DNA of 64,000 nt from Winogradskya humida (GTDB lineage Bacteria; Actinomycetota; Actinomycetes; Mycobacteriales; Micromonosporaceae). The stretch covers positions 1-64,000 of the forward strand of contig NZ_BOMN01000018.1 in the NCBI RefSeq assembly GCF_016862215.1. Reading direction: 5' to 3'. The notes beneath the pieces were generated by a model. That model was given only the letters and a program-made list of their open reading frames with translations. It was not told where the DNA came from and searched no databases. The translations under genes and the position numbers were made by a program. Below, piece by piece: positions 1-8,622 of this stretch (within the stretch, counting starts at the first letter, position 1; every line of letters begins with the position of its first letter).

Positions 1-93
1 GCCAATCCCGAGGACACCGGTGCCCACCACCCAGCCGGATTCAGCGAAGCCGGCGTAGAGAGCACAGCCGGCCCCAGCGAGGCCGGCGCCCAC
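1..93 (-). CDS. Possible start of a small membrane protein, cut by window edge
   Basis: Read on the minus strand from a GTG at 93, the frame is open to the window edge and gives a Gly/Ala/Leu/Val-rich stretch (VGAGLAGAGCALYAGFAES, then a GVLGIG end) that resembles a transmembrane segment. It would begin 25 nt after the multicopper oxidase stop, so it could be the last gene of that minus-strand cluster. The start is uncertain because no clear ribosome binding site is visible, and about 30 codons are too few to assign a family. Low confidence. Confidence 0.3.
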   Translation of the reverse strand, partial: MGAGLAGAGCALYAGFAESGWVVGTGVLGIG

Positions 94-118
94 CCGGACC
101 GGCCTCGGGCGGCGTAGG

Positions 119-3100
119 TCACCGCACCCGGATGATGCCCCACACCCCGTTCTCCACGGCCCAGCGGAACGCCCCCGAGCGGTAGGCATGGTCCCCGCGA
201 TGCCGCGCTTTCATCACCAGCGTCCGGGCAACCCCCGCGGTGAGCCCGGAGAACGACCCCTCGGCCAGACCCGGCGCGACCTCCCAGGCCATGCCGTGCA
301 CCGTGAACGTGTGGTTGCGGGGTTTGTCGCAAGCGCCCACCACCCGCAACCACAATGTCTGCCCCACCTCGGCATGCCAGATCGGAGTGGGCGGATCCTC
401 ACGGGACAGCACGTCACGCGGGTGGGCGAGCGCCGAGCCGTAACTGACGCCCTTCTGACCCGAGTCCTCCGGGTCGTCGTCCGGCACGATGTCGCGCACC
501 GGAAGATCGGGGTTGCCTGCCACGAAGTGCCGCAGCCCGTCCTGCACCAGCAGCACCTGCTCGTTGGCGACCACCCGGCCGTGCCGGTCACGGAGCAGCG
601 CGTTGCCGCCGGTCCAGCGTTCCAGCCCGGTGTGCGGGTCGGTCGGCGTCACGTCGCCCGGCTCGACGACGAGGGCACCGATCAGGCCGTGATGGCGGTG
701 GTTGCGCACGTCGGCCATATCCTGCAGGTAGCAGACCTGCCCAGGGCCTTGCGTGTGCGACGCCGGCGCAAGCCCGTCATCCGCCCACCACCAGTAGGTC
801 CGCCAGTTCTCCGCGCGATGATCGTGGCGCGCCGTCCGGTCGCGGAGGACGACCCGGCCCGGCGCCTCGGGGTCGGCGGGTTCGGCCCCGTGCTGCCCGT
901 CGCCCGGCGGACGCGACGCCACCGTGCCGTCGTGGTTGTTCCCCACGAACGCACCGTCGTCGCTGACCACGTCGTACCGCAGCAACGCCGGATGCAACGA
1001 GACCCGGGGCGACACCGTCCGCTGCTGCTCGTCGAGCGGCAACCGCGGCGGCTCAGGCTCCACCCCGAAGTCGGGCAGCAGCGGCCCGTCCTCGCCGATC
1101 ACCTCGTTGATCAGCGTCACCTTCACCCACTCACCCCGACGGGCCCGCAAGATCAAAGGCTCCTTCGTCACTCGTACGCCCACCGCGCGCCGGAACCCCT
1201 CCTCGTCGCTCTCCCACCCGTCGGCCTCCTCGTAGATGAGCCCCCACGGGTCGGTCAGGTGGCGCCCGTCGTACTCGTGCTCGACCCGCCGGGCCCGCAC
1301 GACGTACTCGCGCACCCCGGCCCCGCCGGTCGGCCTGGCCGGCAGCGTGCCGTCCCGGGGCGTGCCCGGCAGCGGGGGCAGTTCGAGCAGGGTGGACGGG
1401 TGCGGAGTCAGCGCGCGGACCAGCCCCCAGCAGCCCAGCCACAGATCGTCCATGGCCGCGAAGTGCCACAGGTGATCGCCCATGCCGTAGTCGTCCAGCT
1501 CCAGCGTGAACGCCTCGGAGATCCCGATCGTCTGCTGGTTGACCAGCGCCGATCGCCCGTCGTGCCACTCGCGGCGCCAGCGCAGCCCGTGGGTGACGAA
1601 GCTGTGCTGTTCCTCGTGGGAGCCCTGGATGATCCGGATCCGGAGCCGCTCCCCCGCGTACGTACGGATCAGCTCTGTCTCCGGGTCCCCGGTCTCCGCA
1701 GCTGCTTCCACCTTCTCCCTGTCTTCTGCTGGGTCCTCGTCTGCTGGGTCCTTGTCTGCCGGGTCCCCTTCTGCCGGGTCCCCTTCTGCCGGGTCCCCTT
1801 CTGCCGGGTCTTCTTCCTCCTCCTCGTCCGGGAGGCCGGGAGTGCCGCTGCTGCTGAACCACTGAGAGGGGTCGTCCCCGCGGAACGTGAGCGGGCTGGA
1901 CCGGAAGTTCACCGCCATCGTCCCGGGGTCGTCGTCGCCGCTGAGCTCGCCGGGCGGGTTGAGCGGCTCGCCGTGCTCGTCGACGAGCGGCACGAAATCC
2001 GCCACGGCCAGGCACGCCTCGCGGTAGGGCGCGATGCCGCTGTCCACCGGCGGCAGCACCACAGCCTGCGGCCCGGACCACGCGATCGTCTCCTGGTCGG
2101 GCAGCAGCCACCGCGACCCGTGCGGTTCGGCGATCAGGGCCGCGAACAGCCCGTGTTTCTGCCGGTAGTTGGCGAGCAGGTGGTCGTGGAAGAAGCACGG
2201 CCCGAACTCCTCGTCGACCACCCAGCGGTGCAGACCCGCGTTGACCGGCAGGTTCTCCGCGTCGTCGGGCACGGCGGCGACAGCCGCCCGGCAGCTCGCT
2301 CCGGACAGATAGTTGAAACCGGTCGACGAACCGTCCGCGGTGAGCACGTCGAACTTCACCAGGTGCACGTGCAGTCCGCATTCCACGGGCGGTGTCGGCA
2401 GGTCGAACGCGTCGGCGGGGATCGGCGTCAGGTCGTTGATCATCCGCAGCTCGACGACGTCACCGTGATTGGCGCGCGGATAGAACGCCTCGATCCGCTC
2501 CGCCGGCGGCTCCTGCTCCTCGCCGTCCACCGCCACCCGCACGATCTGGTAATGGTGACCGTTCGCGTCCTTCCACCCCCGGTTGTTGTAGCTCACCTCG
2601 TCGGCGCTGACCCGCACGTCATAGCTGATCACGCGGGGTGCGGGCAGCCCGGCGCGGGCATTCCAGACGGCGGCGTCACCGTCGAGGTCCACGAACAACG
2701 CACCCGGCCGCGGGTTCGCCACCACCCCCGGCGCGAACGCGGCCAGCTCCTTCGCCGAGTGCAACGGCATGCCCAGCAGACGCCGCCGGCCACCGAGGAA
2801 TTCCGGGACGATCGCGGGCGGCGGCGGGGACTTGCGCGGGAACGTCGCGTCCATGAACCACGGGAAACCCGGGTGGAGATCATCGCGGGGGTCGGGCTCC
2901 CGGCCCGGCAGCGGCCTCAGCGGGTGCACAGGAGTCCCATCCGGGTACGCGGTGACGGCGATCCCGTCCACGAGCCGGTCGAAGCTGCGCCACAATCCCC
3001 ACATCCCGTGGTGGAAGTGCGGGTACAGGTGACAGTGCCAGATCACGTCGCCCGGAGCATGCTGGCGGCTGCCCGAACCGTAGAGCGGATCGATCGTCAC

Positions 3101-4666
3101 CCCGGTCTGCGGGCCGATCGTGATCGAATCCAGCAGTTGCGACCCCCGTGCCTCGCCGGGCTGCGCGCCGTCCCGCGGATCGGCCCGCCACTGGTGCACG
3201 TGCAGGTGGAACACGTGGGTCTCTTTCACCCCGGCGTGCACCAGCCGCACCCGGGCCGGATCACCCTTGTACGCCCGGAAGATCGGCGTCACCGGATCGT
3301 TGAACAGCCACGAGCTGTGGTGCTGCTCCTCCCCCGCGACGATCTCCAGGAACTCCCCGTCGTGCGTGCGCCCGATGTGGAACACCTCGGTCAGTTCCTC
3401 GTCGATCTCGATGCGCACCGCGGAGAAGTCGACCTCGCCCACGGGCGGGAGCGGCCGGTCGAGGGTCTGCTCGGCGTAGCGCCGCATCTTGTGCGGCAGC
3501 CGGTTGGGCATGGGCTCGGCCCGGTATGACAGAGGCATCACCGTGTGCTCGCCGACCAGGTGCTGGCCGCTGTGCACCTCGGGCTCGTCGTGGATGAACA
3601 CGGTGAACTCGCGGTGGCTGTGCGGGTCGCCGTCGACGTGCAGGTCGATGTAGTCGTCGGTCACGACGTCGCCGGGCATGATGACGTCGACGTACGGCCC
3701 GTCGGCATAGTGCGTGCCGGTGAGCAGTTCGCCGGTCTCCGGGTCGGTCCACGTCGCCCCGGCAGGCTCGACGACGAACGCGCCGAACAGGCCGTGCATG
3801 TTCGTGCCCCGCTCGGTGCCGCGGACGTCACCGAGATCGTTGACCGGCCACACTCCCTCGCGGCTCGCGTGCCAGCGGTAGGTCCGGCGCTCGTCCGGGC
3901 GTACCGTCGAAGGGTTGTTGCGGCCCACGGCCGCGCCGTCGTTCTCCTGGACCGACCCGCTGAGGTCACCCTGCAGGTGCATGCCCACGGCCCGGTCCCG
4001 CACCTGGTTCTCGAAGCGCACGTCGACGTGCTGACCCAGCGACGCGCGGAGCACCAGCGGGCGCACCACCGGGATCGGCCGCAGCGGGTTGAACCTGTCG
4101 TACGCCGGCGTCCTCTCCGCGAGCCCGGCGATATCCTCCCGGTGATCGTTGAGCAGCAGCCGCCGCACCCGCTTCACGCTGAGGCCGCTCTCGTGCGCCA
4201 GCCGCTGAAACTCCACGTGGTCGCCGGCCTCCAGCTTCGCGAGACGCTCCCCGATCATGACCCGCGTGGTGGCGAGCGCGTCGCGGTACAGCTCGGCCCA
4301 GCTCGCCCGGACGGCCGGGTCGGGATCGATCCGGGTGATCAGACCACCGGTGAGCCGGTCGAGGGCGGCCCCGACCTCATCTGCCGTGGCCTGGAAATTC
4401 CGCGTAGCCGCCGGGGTCGCCGGAGACGGGCGCTCCAGCATCCGCTCATGGCGCCAGAGCCCATCGACGACGAGCTGCATCCACTGCGCACGCTCGTGCA
4501 TCCTCGGCAGGAACCCGTCGTCGTCCTCCCACCGCTCCCGGGCGAACCGGAGCAGCGGCTCGTACGCGCGCAGCGTGAACAGAAGTCCGTCCCGGTCGTG
4601 ATCGCCGTCGTTGGTGTAGACGATCGGGAATTGCATCGCTATGACGTCGTAGGTCAAATCAGACAT
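119..4666 (-). CDS. Very large multi-domain multicopper oxidase
   Basis: Predicted copper oxidase built from repeated cupredoxin-like domains; substrate unknown. At 1515 residues it is about three times a typical laccase/CueO. Copper-ligand motifs occur in several modules: HLHVHQW near residue 487 and HCHLYPHFHHGMWG near 540; HVHLVKF near 765 and FFHDHL near 822; THGLRW near 1022 and LWHF with LGCWG near 1065-1078; NHRHHG near 1320 and HTFTVHGM near 1452. The first pair looks the most complete; later ones have lost some His/Cys positions, so only some modules may bind copper. No signal peptide or Tat motif is seen at MSDLTYDV, which is odd for this family. An AGGAG box lies 6 nt before the ATG. 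It is last in a run after the PKD-like, DUF1326 and DUF2182 genes, which suggests shared metal handling (inference). Residues ~951-980 are an acidic repeat. Confidence 0.85.
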   Translation of the reverse strand: MSDLTYDVIAMQFPIVYTNDGDHDRDGLLFTLRAYEPLLRFARERWEDDDGFLPRMHERAQWMQLVVDGLWRHERMLERPSPATPAATRNFQATADEVGAALDRLTGGLITRIDPDPAVRASWAELYRDALATTRVMIGERLAKLEAGDHVEFQRLAHESGLSVKRVRRLLLNDHREDIAGLAERTPAYDRFNPLRPIPVVRPLVLRASLGQHVDVRFENQVRDRAVGMHLQGDLSGSVQENDGAAVGRNNPSTVRPDERRTYRWHASREGVWPVNDLGDVRGTERGTNMHGLFGAFVVEPAGATWTDPETGELLTGTHYADGPYVDVIMPGDVVTDDYIDLHVDGDPHSHREFTVFIHDEPEVHSGQHLVGEHTVMPLSYRAEPMPNRLPHKMRRYAEQTLDRPLPPVGEVDFSAVRIEIDEELTEVFHIGRTHDGEFLEIVAGEEQHHSSWLFNDPVTPIFRAYKGDPARVRLVHAGVKETHVFHLHVHQWRADPRDGAQPGEARGSQLLDSITIGPQTGVTIDPLYGSGSRQHAPGDVIWHCHLYPHFHHGMWGLWRSFDRLVDGIAVTAYPDGTPVHPLRPLPGREPDPRDDLHPGFPWFMDATFPRKSPPPPAIVPEFLGGRRRLLGMPLHSAKELAAFAPGVVANPRPGALFVDLDGDAAVWNARAGLPAPRVISYDVRVSADEVSYNNRGWKDANGHHYQIVRVAVDGEEQEPPAERIEAFYPRANHGDVVELRMINDLTPIPADAFDLPTPPVECGLHVHLVKFDVLTADGSSTGFNYLSGASCRAAVAAVPDDAENLPVNAGLHRWVVDEEFGPCFFHDHLLANYRQKHGLFAALIAEPHGSRWLLPDQETIAWSGPQAVVLPPVDSGIAPYREACLAVADFVPLVDEHGEPLNPPGELSGDDDPGTMAVNFRSSPLTFRGDDPSQWFSSSGTPGLPDEEEEEDPAEGDPAEGDPAEGDPADKDPADEDPAEDREKVEAAAETGDPETELIRTYAGERLRIRIIQGSHEEQHSFVTHGLRWRREWHDGRSALVNQQTIGISEAFTLELDDYGMGDHLWHFAAMDDLWLGCWGLVRALTPHPSTLLELPPLPGTPRDGTLPARPTGGAGVREYVVRARRVEHEYDGRHLTDPWGLIYEEADGWESDEEGFRRAVGVRVTKEPLILRARRGEWVKVTLINEVIGEDGPLLPDFGVEPEPPRLPLDEQQRTVSPRVSLHPALLRYDVVSDDGAFVGNNHDGTVASRPPGDGQHGAEPADPEAPGRVVLRDRTARHDHRAENWRTYWWWADDGLAPASHTQGPGQVCYLQDMADVRNHRHHGLIGALVVEPGDVTPTDPHTGLERWTGGNALLRDRHGRVVANEQVLLVQDGLRHFVAGNPDLPVRDIVPDDDPEDSGQKGVSYGSALAHPRDVLSREDPPTPIWHAEVGQTLWLRVVGACDKPRNHTFTVHGMAWEVAPGLAEGSFSGLTAGVARTLVMKARHRGDHAYRSGAFRWAVENGVWGIIRVR
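1726..1815 (-). repeat. Six tandem 15-bp units coding an acidic DPAEG linker
   Basis: Six 15-bp units run from 1726, the best conserved at 1756, 1771 and 1786. The unit length is five codons, so the oxidase frame is kept and the product is a string of DPAEG/DPADK/DPADE pentapeptides next to a run of Glu. It lies between two cupredoxin modules and probably forms a flexible, negatively charged linker whose length could vary between strains. Confidence 0.85.
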
Positions 4667-4732
4667 GTCGATCTCCTGGTGTCCGGGACCACAGGTTCGT
4701 TTCGCCGCTGCCGTCGCGGCGTCTTGTTGTCA

Positions 4733-4836
4733 GATCACGCCTCTTTAAGATCACGCCTCTTTGAGATCGCGCCCCTTGAGATCGCGCCCCTTGAGATCGC
4801 GTCATCTCAGATCGCGTCATCTCAGATCGCGCCGAG
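4733..4836. repeat. Seven tandem 15-16 bp AGATCGCG units
   Basis: AGATC begins at 4733, 4749, 4765, 4780, 4795, 4810 and 4825, giving periods of 16, 16, 15, 15, 15 and 15 nt. The array fills much of the gap between the oxidase start and the DUF2182 gene, and its last unit overlaps the DUF2182 stop codon region. Units fall into pairs (CCTCTTT, CCCCTTG and TCATCTC variants), which suggests stepwise duplication. I see no dyad in each unit; function unknown. Confidence 0.85.
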
Positions 4837-5520
4837 TAGCAGGGAGGCGCCGATGATCAGGGCGGCCGCACCCGCCGGCCGGACCAGCACCCGGCCGTGG
4901 CGGGTCAGCCGCTCGGCGGCCATCACCGCGGCGAGCACGGCCATCGCCGCCAGCGAACCGGCGCCGGTCAGCAGACCGGTGGCCATCAGCAGCCAGCAGC
5001 ACCCGACGCAGGACGCGGCATAGACGCCGGAGACGACCGCGGCCTCCTGCCATGCAGGGCGAACGCCGCGCCAATGCAGCATGGCGATCCCGCGGGGGCT
5101 GCGGCAGGCAGTCAGGCAACGGTCCTTCCAGGAACTGAACTGGTAGGCCCCGGCGAGCATCAGCGCAGCCCCCAGCGGGGCGTGCGGATGCTCCCAGATC
5201 CAGGTCCAGCTCTGCAGCCGGTCGCTGACAGCGAGGTTGAGCGACACCAGGACGGCCCCCGCGGCCGTCCAGACGCCGACGTACACGCTCATCGCGAGCC
5301 AGATCCCCTGGTTGAACCGGCGCAGCAGGTCGAACAGCGGCAGCGCGGTCGGCAGCATCATCGCCACGACCATCACCACCCAGCCGGTGAGGGTCGCCGC
5401 GTGGTGGTGGTGACCGCCCTGGTGCTGGGCGGCCATCACCACCCAGCCCGCCGCACCGAGAGCCACGACGCCCCCGGTGAGCGTGCGGCCGGCCGGGCTC
5501 CGCGTCGCTGTGATCGTCAT
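4822..5520 (-). CDS. DUF2182 integral membrane protein
   Basis: A 232-residue polytopic membrane protein of the DUF2182 family (predicted metal-binding integral membrane protein; reaction unknown). It has an early HQGGHHHHA cluster, the family-like MMLPTALPLFDLL motif, roughly six hydrophobic helices, and Cys-rich stretches KDRCLTACRSP and ASCVGCCW that could bind metal. The ATG at 5520 overlaps the DUF1326 stop as ATGA, so the two are probably translationally coupled. DUF1326 and DUF2182 genes are often neighbours, which supports a joint role. Placement just before a multicopper oxidase suggests copper handling (inference). Its C-terminus runs into the 15-bp tandem repeat. Confidence 0.85.
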   Translation of the reverse strand: MTITATRSPAGRTLTGGVVALGAAGWVVMAAQHQGGHHHHAATLTGWVVMVVAMMLPTALPLFDLLRRFNQGIWLAMSVYVGVWTAAGAVLVSLNLAVSDRLQSWTWIWEHPHAPLGAALMLAGAYQFSSWKDRCLTACRSPRGIAMLHWRGVRPAWQEAAVVSGVYAASCVGCCWLLMATGLLTGAGSLAAMAVLAAVMAAERLTRHGRVLVRPAGAAALIIGASLLLGAI

Positions 5521-6182
5521 TCCGGGACCCTCGTGCGGACCTGGGAATACTGGAAACGGCCGCGCATCGCCGAACGACCCCGGACATCGAGGTACGCGCC
5601 GGGCAGAGCCGGAACCCGCACGGCAAGGGCGTCGGTGCGGTGCGCCACCACTGCGCCGCTGCCCAGTTCCTTGCCGAGTGCGGTGTTGGTGAGGGTGAGC
5701 GGCTCGTCCTCGTCGAGGAAGAACGCCGCCGACCCCGTGACCTCGACCAGTCCCGTCCCCGTCACGGCCGGCTTCTGCGGCAGCCCGACGTAGATGTGCC
5801 AACCGGCGGCGTCGGCGGTGACCTCGATCCGGGCGCGGGCCGTGGTCAGGACCGCGCCGCTGACGTCGGCGAGGTCTGCCAGGGGCCCGTCGAGCCGCCC
5901 GCTGAACGCCTCGGTCAGAAGCGCGAACTGCTCGTCGGTCGCGGTCGCAGAGACGAAGATCGCCGTGCTCGTGGAGCCGGCCCGGCGCCCGCCGCTGTGG
6001 GTGGAGACACTGACGACGCTGAGGCCACCCACGCCGACGCCGTCGATCCGCGCACCGTCGTCGAGCTGCCACGCGAACAGGCCGGTGCAATGGTCCTCGT
6101 CGGGGGCGTCGTCGAGCCAGCAGGGACAGACCAGCGTGCAGTCGCAGGCCTCGGTGAAGACACCTGTCAGCGAATAAGTCAT
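5517..6182 (-). CDS. DUF1326 domain protein
   Basis: A 221-residue soluble protein whose N-terminus carries a conserved Cys/Asp/His cluster (CDCTLVCPC, then DAPDEDHCTG) characteristic of DUF1326, a family of unknown biochemical function commonly found beside DUF2182. The Cys-rich start suggests metal or redox binding (inference). No signal peptide is seen. It starts at ATG 6182 behind an AAGGGGACA-type ribosome site, 16 nt after the PKD-like gene, and overlaps the DUF2182 start by 4 nt. The arrangement argues for one transcript from about 7932 to 119. Confidence 0.85.
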   Translation of the reverse strand: MTYSLTGVFTEACDCTLVCPCWLDDAPDEDHCTGLFAWQLDDGARIDGVGVGGLSVVSVSTHSGGRRAGSTSTAIFVSATATDEQFALLTEAFSGRLDGPLADLADVSGAVLTTARARIEVTADAAGWHIYVGLPQKPAVTGTGLVEVTGSAAFFLDEDEPLTLTNTALGKELGSGAVVAHRTDALAVRVPALPGAYLDVRGRSAMRGRFQYSQVRTRVPE

Positions 6183-6198
6183 GAGCCCTGTCCCCTTC

Positions 6199-7932
6199 TC
6201 AATTCCGGATCGTGACGGGAGCGGTGACCTGGCCGCCGCGGCTGGAGGTGATCTCGACGCTCGCGCCGGCCGCCGGGGTCAGCCCGGCCTCACCGGGCAC
6301 GACGGTGCGACGGATGTCCCACTCGTGCAGCGCGTCGACCGGACCGCTGCCGACCTCCACACCGTCGAGAGCGACCGTGACGCGGTCGGGCAGTGGCGCG
6401 GTGGCGGTGCCCTCGATGCGCCATCGCCCGGAGTTGGTCCGGAACTCGACGAGGGTGAGCTGCAGGGTGTCGGTCACCGGGACGGCGGGGTCGATCTGGA
6501 TCGAGACGGCGTCGGTGTCGACCGCCCCCGCGTTCTGGACAGTGACCTCGAACTCGAAGGCCCCGGCGGCGGGCGCCTCGAAGGTGGCGCGGGCCGTCGC
6601 GGAATCGGTCAGCACGACCGGGGCCCCGTCGATCTGGGCCCAGGTGTAGGTGATCCCGGCGCCGGTGCTGGCGCTCGCGTCAAGCGTGACGATGTCGCCC
6701 GCTACGACGACACGGTCCTGACCGGCCGCGGCTCGCACCGGGTCGGGGGCCGAGGCGGGCCCGGAGACCAGCACGTGCCGGTTGTGCGAGCCGCCGTGCG
6801 AAGAAGTGACCTCCACGCTTGCCGGCGGCGCATCGAGCTCGAAGACCTGCTTGCCCGCGGTCAGCAGGCCGATGCCGGTCACCATGAGCGTGGGCGGGTC
6901 GTCCAGGTCACTGGACTGCGCCTCGACGGTGAGCTGGTTCTGCGCGGTGTCGTAGTCGGCGACGAGCACGGTGACCGCGTCGGAGACCGTCGGGGCGGCG
7001 ATCGACGGCGGCAGGTCCGTGGCGTTGACCACCTCCACAATGGCCGGGACCGTCGTGACCTCCGCCCGCGTGTGGTAATCCGTGCCGGTGGTGGTCAACG
7101 TCGTGCCTGCCGCGAGCAGGGTCTGGCCGGGCTCGCTTCGCGCGAAGACGTCGATCACCACGCTGCCGGACGACCGGGTGTAGACGGCTCGGGCCGCCTC
7201 GACCCCGGCCAGGGTGGAGATGCGGCCCTGCACGGTGAAGAGATCGGTGAAAATCTTGTCGAGGTTGGCAGGGTCGGTGGGGTCGGGGGCCGCCCCGGCA
7301 CCGCCGACCTGCGGGCCCTCGACGGTGAAGAAGTCGAAGCCGAGCGGGCTGCCGGCGATCGTGTGCCCGGTGACGCCGTCGCCGAGGTATCCCGGCGGCG
7401 CGTCGGCGCTCCACCGCAGGAAGGGCGCGACCTCGCCGTCGGCGACCAGCAGATCGAAAAGGCCGGCCCCGGCGCCGATGTCCTCGGTGACGAAGACCCG
7501 GCCGTTCTCGTCGGCCTGCAGCGGGTCGGTCCGGCCATAAGGATGAGTGAATGTGTACGCGGCGCCGGGAATGCCGCCGTCGAGGCGCACCCGGATGCGG
7601 GCGAAGACCTGCTGCTGCCCGTCCGCGACAGCGCCGGTGCCGGCGAACGCGGCCTCGAGCGCGAGCACCACCCGGGCACGGCCGGGACGGGGCTGGCCAC
7701 CGACCGGCATCTCCGCCTCGGCGAGGAAGTAGAACGCCTCGTCGGGGAAGTTGCCGGGGAAGCTCACCGGCGCCAGCGGATCGGGCAGGTCGCCCATGGC
7801 CTGTGTGTTCGGGTCGCGCGGGTCGGTGGCGAGCTCGAGGCGCCGCCCGGCGCCGTCCTTGTACCAGCGGGGAAAGCCGTTCGCGGTGTCGATGGGTCCG
7901 CGTACGGCGAGGCGTTCAGGGTTGCGTTGCAT
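6199..7932 (-). CDS. PKD/Ig-like domain protein, first gene of the copper cluster
   Basis: A 577-residue protein of unknown function. Residues ~385-480 resemble a PKD/K319-type beta-sandwich (VAGDIVTLDASAS, then TYTWAQIDG and an ATFEAPAAGAFEFEVTV strand). The C-terminal ~90 residues look like another small beta-sandwich with a final VEITSSRGGQVTAPVTI, and a similar VEVTSSHGGSHNRHVLV occurs before the PKD domain, so there may be two related repeats. No signal peptide is visible. I chose ATG 7932 over an ATG 24 nt upstream because GGGAGG lies just before it. It leads the run into DUF1326, DUF2182 and the oxidase and may be a scaffold for them (inference). Confidence 0.7.
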   Translation of the reverse strand: MQRNPERLAVRGPIDTANGFPRWYKDGAGRRLELATDPRDPNTQAMGDLPDPLAPVSFPGNFPDEAFYFLAEAEMPVGGQPRPGRARVVLALEAAFAGTGAVADGQQQVFARIRVRLDGGIPGAAYTFTHPYGRTDPLQADENGRVFVTEDIGAGAGLFDLLVADGEVAPFLRWSADAPPGYLGDGVTGHTIAGSPLGFDFFTVEGPQVGGAGAAPDPTDPANLDKIFTDLFTVQGRISTLAGVEAARAVYTRSSGSVVIDVFARSEPGQTLLAAGTTLTTTGTDYHTRAEVTTVPAIVEVVNATDLPPSIAAPTVSDAVTVLVADYDTAQNQLTVEAQSSDLDDPPTLMVTGIGLLTAGKQVFELDAPPASVEVTSSHGGSHNRHVLVSGPASAPDPVRAAAGQDRVVVAGDIVTLDASASTGAGITYTWAQIDGAPVVLTDSATARATFEAPAAGAFEFEVTVQNAGAVDTDAVSIQIDPAVPVTDTLQLTLVEFRTNSGRWRIEGTATAPLPDRVTVALDGVEVGSGPVDALHEWDIRRTVVPGEAGLTPAAGASVEITSSRGGQVTAPVTIRN

Positions 7933-8056
7933 ACCGGTCCTCCCGTGTTTCGTCACCGGTGGGTGCGATGAGGTAGAGCAAGGGATCTTCGCCGCTGATA
8001 CAGGTCGTCACCTGGATGACAGATCACCTGAACCGATGACCGAGCACTCGAACCGC

Positions 8057-8092
8057 TTGCTTGCGGCGCCACCATGATGCCATGATGGCGCC
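8057..8092 (+). promoter_or_regulatory. Leaderless promoter with RHH-type operator
   Basis: TTGCTT (8057-8062), an 18-nt spacer and CATGAT (8081-8086) lie 6 nt before the ATG at 8093, so the transcript may start at the start codon. The same stretch holds a CATGATG direct repeat and ends in GGCGCC (site 8073-8092). Repeated short half-sites are typical of ribbon-helix-helix operators, so autoregulation by the first gene is likely. A 17/20 match lies inside the gene at 8366-8385. Confidence 0.55.
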
Positions 8093-8602
8093 ATGGACCT
8101 CAACCCCTACGTCGCCCGGCTCCGGGAAGAGCTCGCCAACGCCGCCGATCTGGGCGGACCCGACGCCCGGGCCCTCGCCGACCGACTCACCTCACCGTTG
8201 GAATCAGCGTTCCGTCTGGTCATCCTCGATGCCCTCGGGACCGCCGCCGACGAGATCACCCGCGACATCGCCCCCGGCTCGGTCGACGTGCGATGGCGCT
8301 CGGGTGATCCCGACTTCGTCGTCAACCTGCCGCTCCACGACACGCATGACCCCGCAATGGTGCCGGATGATGCCACGGTGGCGCCACCTGCGCCGGAGCC
8401 CGACGACGGGTCGGTCTCCCGGATCAACTTCCGCCTGTCCGAGCAGCTCAAGGGCCGCATCGAGGAGGCCGCCGCACGCGAGGGCCTCTCGGTCAACGCC
8501 TGGCTCGTGCGCACCGCCACCGCCGCCGTTCAGCAACCCTCCCGACCGCAGACCTCCCGTGCCCCCCTCTCCGGGCAGCGCATCACCGGCTGGGCCCGAT
8601 GA
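8093..8602 (+). CDS. Ribbon-helix-helix (HicB/Arc-like) regulator
   Basis: A 169-residue protein. Residues ~107-145 form a ribbon-helix-helix: a strand (SRINFRLSEQLK), then two helices ending SVNAWLVRTATAAV. The N-terminal ~60 residues are helical and may bind a ligand or partner. Proteins of this kind are often labelled HicB-family antitoxins, but there is no HicA toxin here. It heads a tightly coupled operon with DUF4097 and a DrrAB-type exporter, an arrangement I recognise from other actinomycetes, so its job is probably to control that operon (inference). It lacks a Shine-Dalgarno site and probably has a leaderless mRNA. Its own coding DNA contains a near copy of the upstream operator. 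Confidence 0.8.
   Translation: MDLNPYVARLREELANAADLGGPDARALADRLTSPLESAFRLVILDALGTAADEITRDIAPGSVDVRWRSGDPDFVVNLPLHDTHDPAMVPDDATVAPPAPEPDDGSVSRINFRLSEQLKGRIEEAAAREGLSVNAWLVRTATAAVQQPSRPQTSRAPLSGQRITGWAR
8366..8385 (+). promoter_or_regulatory. Intragenic copy of the RHH operator
   Basis: GATGATGCCACGGTGGCGCC matches the promoter-proximal site at 8073-8092 at 17 of 20 positions. The centres are 293 nt apart. It codes for DDATVAP in the linker before the RHH domain, a poorly constrained region. It could be a second operator for looping or roadblock repression, or a chance match in GC-rich DNA. Confidence 0.4.
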
Positions 8603-8622
8603 CCACCGCGAAAGGACCACTG

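Noticed and set aside
188..3529. Long plus-strand open frame opposite the oxidase
   Set aside because: Arg/Val/Pro-rich composition without motifs; it is the mirror of a high-GC3 gene.
8093..8602. HicAB toxin-antitoxin system
   Set aside because: Only the RHH protein is present; no HicA-like dsRBD toxin is encoded beside it, and the operon is an exporter unit.
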